From Podospora pseudoanserina (Eukaryota; Ascomycota; Sordariomycetes; Sordariales; Podosporaceae), in assembly GCF_035222485.1 (NCBI RefSeq), contig NC_085924.1, positions 3,720,001 through 3,784,000 of the forward strand: a stretch of 64,000 nucleotides of DNA, written 5' to 3'. This document shows, one piece after another, positions 60,106 through 64,000 of this stretch. The translations under genes and the position numbers were made by a program. Every line of letters starts with the position of its first letter. Position 1 is the stretch's first letter. The notes under the pieces are model-generated. The model saw nothing but the letters and a program-made list of their open reading frames with translations. It ran no database searches and was not told the origin of the DNA.

Positions 60106-63100
60106 GAGAGTGTGAGGGTGGGTGAATGGGTTTGCATTGATGAGGGAGTAGTGTTTGGGAGTATTACTGTGTGGGAGTAGACTATAGCATTGCATCAGAT
60201 ACTTCATTAGAAACCGGTGTCGAGAATTGAAGTTGAGTTTTGTCATTTTTGCGAGGTTTACATGGAATATGAAGCATTTGGATTTGGTTTGTGTATTCTG
60301 TGACTGTGGAACTTGTGGTGGGTTGGCATTGTGAGGGGACACCGTAGAGTACATCCGCCAAATGAGAATGTAGACACCACTTGTCATGATACACTTCAAC
60401 GCCAGTATGTGTCAAGAACGGATCAAATCGTGTCATGTAATCTCTCCCATCTCGCATCACTCACTGTCTTTTTAACGCCCGTGGCCCAGTGAGGATAGCG
60501 ACGATAAGGGGCCCCCTTTTTACCAATGCACCATCTTTCCTCCCCCATCGCGTCTAACCAGCGGCATCGAGCGGGAAGCCGATCTTGTGGTCTTTCCACC
60601 GATCTGACTGACACACCTTTATCCCTTGGGATACAAACCGAAAAAGACAGCTGGCCCGAGTAAATATAGCGTGGCTGTTCCCGTCATGGTTTTGTTTTGT
60701 GACCGGAGTCAGTCAACCTAATACAGGAAGGGTAGGTAGGTAGGTTGTTATGTTGTTATACACCTCTAACACTGTGAGGAATTTCAAACTGATGAGTGAG
60801 ACAAACCTATCTTGGAAACTCTAGGAGGCTTTTCGGTGGGCATGGCGAGATTGTCCCTTGGCTGCCAGCGGAGGTTTTGCGGGAAGTCTTGGGAGCGGGC
60901 TTGGTAAGCCCCCCTTTGGAACGGAATTTATGCACGGCTGTTTTGTGGTTTTCGTATGTAAAGGTAGGTAGACAAGTAATATCACATGCGGAAATTTGGG
61001 ACCAAAACCCTCCCCCCCAAAAAAACACACAAAAAAAAAACAAGAAAAGTTGGTACATGATTCTTTCAGGACGAGAAGGATCGTGATGAGCGAGAACGCA
61101 GCCTGGTTGGTCAAAACCCGCCTCAATCCCAATCTTGTGGCGTCTTCTGTCAAGTTTTGATATTTCAATCTGACCAGGTAGAGAGGAGCTTTTCGGAAAT
61201 AGAGTTCTATCGAGCTTCTCCCAGATAGGCCCATCATCCATAGAACTTCGGACAGATGACTCTCATTCGTCCGGAAATCTGCCCACGCTCACCTTACCCA
61301 GTGGCCTTTTTTTTTGTTAAACCTCCTTGGTTTCACTTGAAGGTAGGGCATTCAGCCCGCATGACTGGAAGTGAGCTGATGTGCCGACGTAGCTTCCTTG
61401 CTTGAGTATCAACGGAAGCGGAGGTAGAGGAGGGGGGAAGCACGGGATAAGGGTCCCCAAAACCACTTCCCACACTCCCCTTTCTATCACGATCCCTCAT
61501 ACAATACTCCGATGGGCGTCCAAAGAGTGAACCACGTGGCGGGCTCCGTTTCTTGCCGCAAGACCCTGATGACCCATACGATATCACGATGCAGGGACCT
61601 GTGGGCTCTCGCTTGTGAAGGTTTTGGTCATCGCGGTAGCGGGTTAGGCATCGTTCGCCGTGAGCTAGCTCGGTTTTGTCCCGTATCTTCACGCTAGGTA
61701 GCGAGGAGAGAGGAGCTTGGAAACCTAACGGGAATGGGAACCGGGTTGGGTTTTGTACGAGGCTTCTTGTGTGATTGGAGGCCGAGAGGGAGGTGGTGAT
61801 TTTGTTCAAGGTTGATATTGGAGATGGCGACAGGGTACAGTTGCTAGAAAGCCCGCATGCTGGGCTACTGGAGAATGGCGAAGGAGAGGAGCCGGAAAGA
61901 TGGCCGGGTTGAATCTGTCAGTTGTCATAGTTCCGTCTCACAGCAGCCACACGGCAGGTGCAAACGCCCCATCTTCTTCGAGCATGGTATGATGGTTGAC
62001 AAGTCCGACATGATCCGATTCGGTCGATGCAGGTTGGTAGTGACTGCAGGTAGACATCGACGATGTCTTCCTGGCCAGCTGTTTTAGTGTAACAGTTCCC
62101 TTTGGCGGCACAGGAAGCTTATGGGTTGAGGGTCACGAAGGCCTAGAATTGAGATTTCACTCGAAAACCGTTTCCGGGAGCAAAATGTTCCGTGGTTTGC
62201 GGTGGTTGTGGGCTGGCGGCCGCAGACATCAGTTGTATCGCCACCGGTGGCACGATCTGAGGAGAATAATACGTAGGGCTGATCACGAAGCTCTTGAAGT
62301 GCTTCAAAAGGGCTTGTCGACGTTTTACCATGATGGATTAGATAGTGGCGCTCGTGTTTCCGCTGATCTTCAGGGAACAATGGCGTTGTGGATGGCAAAA
62401 GGAAGCCGCTAGCTCGGCCCGGACCGGTCGACTTTCGGTAGGGTATACGCAGCAATCCACGGGTGTGTTTGGAGAGAATGAGAAACTGTCAAATCGCGAG
62501 ATGAAGCGCCCTATCACTCACATAGTGACATATTCCTGGATCGGAAAAGCGTACCAGATCTCGTTCGTCAATGAAAGATTCCGAGCTGCCCTGATCCCCA
62601 TTCAGGGTCCAAGTGATCGACAGAAGGTGCGACATTGAGACCCCAATTGAGACCCGGGGAGGCGGACAGCTGCTGCGAGCTCGAGTTGTCATTGGAGGCC
62701 ACTATTAGGCCCGCAATTCCCCAACGCCTCGAGCGATATTTTCGAAGCCCATCTCGGTTGTGTCTTTTTGGGGACAGGGAAACCACTGTTATTACCAAAG
62801 ATTAAACACAGAAAAAGGCGCACAGAGGAGTTGTCGGTTCACTGCAAAGATCACGATCTTGACTCTTTATGTCTCCACAGAGTGTGACAACAGAGCAGAA
62901 CAGAGCAGCGGCAGTTGCATTACGGCCACTAGCGCAGAAACACTAACCGTCACAATTGACGTCATAATTAGTGGTCAATCCATTATGATATCCCTGCCGC
63001 GAACAGAGACCAGCATGGAGGACCCTGCAGCGTGTTCGCGGGGTAACATGTCAGCATGTGCAAGGTGGTGAGGTGACTGGTGGCCGGAGCAGCACTGGTC

Positions 63101-64000
63101 GGACCTCTGGACCATTCTCCGGGCCTGTCAGGGCGCGTTGTTCACAGCCCGCCTCAGTCTCCCTGTCCAGAGAACATACGGGCAGAATTGCCATTTATTG
63201 ACGTCTGGGGTGACAACCTCAGGACCTGGTGTAGCCGTTGTCTTGCTTGTGCCCGGCGATGGAGCGGAAAAGCTCGTGACAGACTTATGACTGGCGCCGC
63301 AATCGAAGGTTCCTGAAAGGGTCCTCAAACATGGGCCTCACATACGACCCTGACCCCCGCGAGAGTCGTCCAAACATGGATGCGTGCTGTTTATGCATCA
63401 CCTGGCGTGTGCTGTGAGGCACGGAGGGTTCACTCTACGGGCCGATGACAGGGCAAAAACAAGATCTCGAGAAACCGCCTGCCTGTGCAGCAGTCCCCAC
63501 CGAATAGCCACACAGCGCAGTTGCAGTCCGCTTCCCCGTGAAGTTCGGCGAAATTATGACGACTGGATTGTGTAGTGTATGTAGGGTAGGACACAGCAGT
63601 GTATTGTTGATGTTTTTTTTTAATGCAGTCGAGAGATGAACCGATCCGAACAGCGGACCGAGAGTCGTTGATTGATACCTGTCGGATAGTACACAGACGC
63701 TAGAAGACCGAAAGATGAAGCTTCGTCGAGAAACGTCGTGGGCTGACCTCATAACCGATGAAGCTTTTGGGCCAGTAGGAAAGCGGAGTTACATTCTCAT
63801 CGAAGACAATCGAACAATTTTTGCTGAATGACCCCGCGGTGTGTCTCGAGCGGGCCAAGTCACGCAGTAGTGTGGTAGCAGAAAGACATGGTGGCCAACG
63901 GTGTGCTGTGTCGAGAATCAGCATAGAAGAGGCAGTAGAAGTCCAAACAAAAATAAAAAATGTAGTGAAGAAGCACAGAAAAAGGAATGCATCCGGAGGT
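60106..64000. other. Right-end region without a supported gene
   Basis: About 3.9 kb contain only short frames without domains, codon bias or plausible splice structure on either strand. Small features are a GGTA run at about 60731-60745, an A-rich stretch at about 61017-61041 and T runs near 61308 and 63612. No tRNA A/B box pair was found. It may hold promoters of genes beyond the window or non-coding RNA that I cannot recognise. Confidence 0.45.

Noticed and set aside
58648-60399. 583-codon open frame on the minus strand
   Set aside because: It lies opposite RRP6 exon 4, is almost all Leu, Arg and Pro, and mirrors the GAG/AAG-rich sense codons; a compositional shadow.
61333-61809. 158-codon minus-strand frame
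   Set aside because: No domain, no codon bias and no splice support; random composition.

Overview
This is a nuclear segment of a filamentous ascomycete, most likely a Sordariales fungus of the Neurospora/Podospora/Chaetomium type. Genes have short introns with GTATGT/GTAAGT donors and CTAAC-like branch points. The nuclear ATP synthase subunit 9 precursor has an almost Neurospora-like sequence. A DIM-2-type cytosine methyltransferase is present. The window is ordinary gene-rich chromosome: no integrated virus, transposase or CRISPR array was seen. Coordinates of multi-exon genes are genomic spans; exon limits were read by eye from splice signals and protein continuity.

Layout. 1-9.6 kb: the 5' part of cytosolic serine hydroxymethyltransferase (-), vacuolar aspartic protease PEP4 (+), and an unrecognised 972-aa Gln/Pro/His-rich protein (+) with a 22-copy tetranucleotide repeat just downstream. 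9.6-17 kb: a mitochondrial carrier (+, one frame break), a RINT1/TIP20 vesicle tether (-), an RMND1/Mrx10-like DUF155 mitochondrial protein (+), and a CaMK-type kinase (-). 17.8-25.8 kb: the NAT10/Kre33 RNA cytidine acetyltransferase (-), a degenerate intron-bearing tRNA-like sequence (+), an ICT1/Pth4 ribosome-rescue factor (-), and a Nab3-like RNA-binding protein (+). 25.9-28.3 kb: an AT-rich array of about 21-bp units in both orientations, then a secreted Ser/Thr-rich protein with a CBM19-like module (-). 29.9-39.8 kb: DIM-2 (-), a large predicted mitochondrial helical-repeat protein (-), and, divergent from it across 341 bp, a SAS2-like MYST acetyltransferase (+). 39.8-43.7 kb is gene-poor. 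43.7-50.9 kb: ATP9 (+), cofactor-independent phosphoglycerate mutase (-), a short coiled-coil, possibly Med9-like gene interrupted at C tracts (+), and tubulin cofactor C (-). 52.3-60.1 kb: GPI1 (-), a small membrane protein overlapping its start (-), MDM35 (-), and RRP6 (+). 60.1-64 kb holds no gene I can support.

Themes. Mitochondrial functions are frequent: carrier, DUF155 protein, Pth4, PPR-like protein, ATP9 and Mdm35. Nuclear RNA and chromatin functions are also frequent: Kre33, Nab3, Rrp6, DIM-2 and SAS2-like. They are scattered singletons, not an operon-like pathway. The most striking unlisted pattern is compositional. Between about 9.6 and 17 kb the plus strand alternates between C-rich and G-rich blocks of 0.3-0.9 kb, which flips wobble-base choice inside single genes; the strongly C-biased genes (PEP4, SHMT, PGM, ATP9) do not show it.
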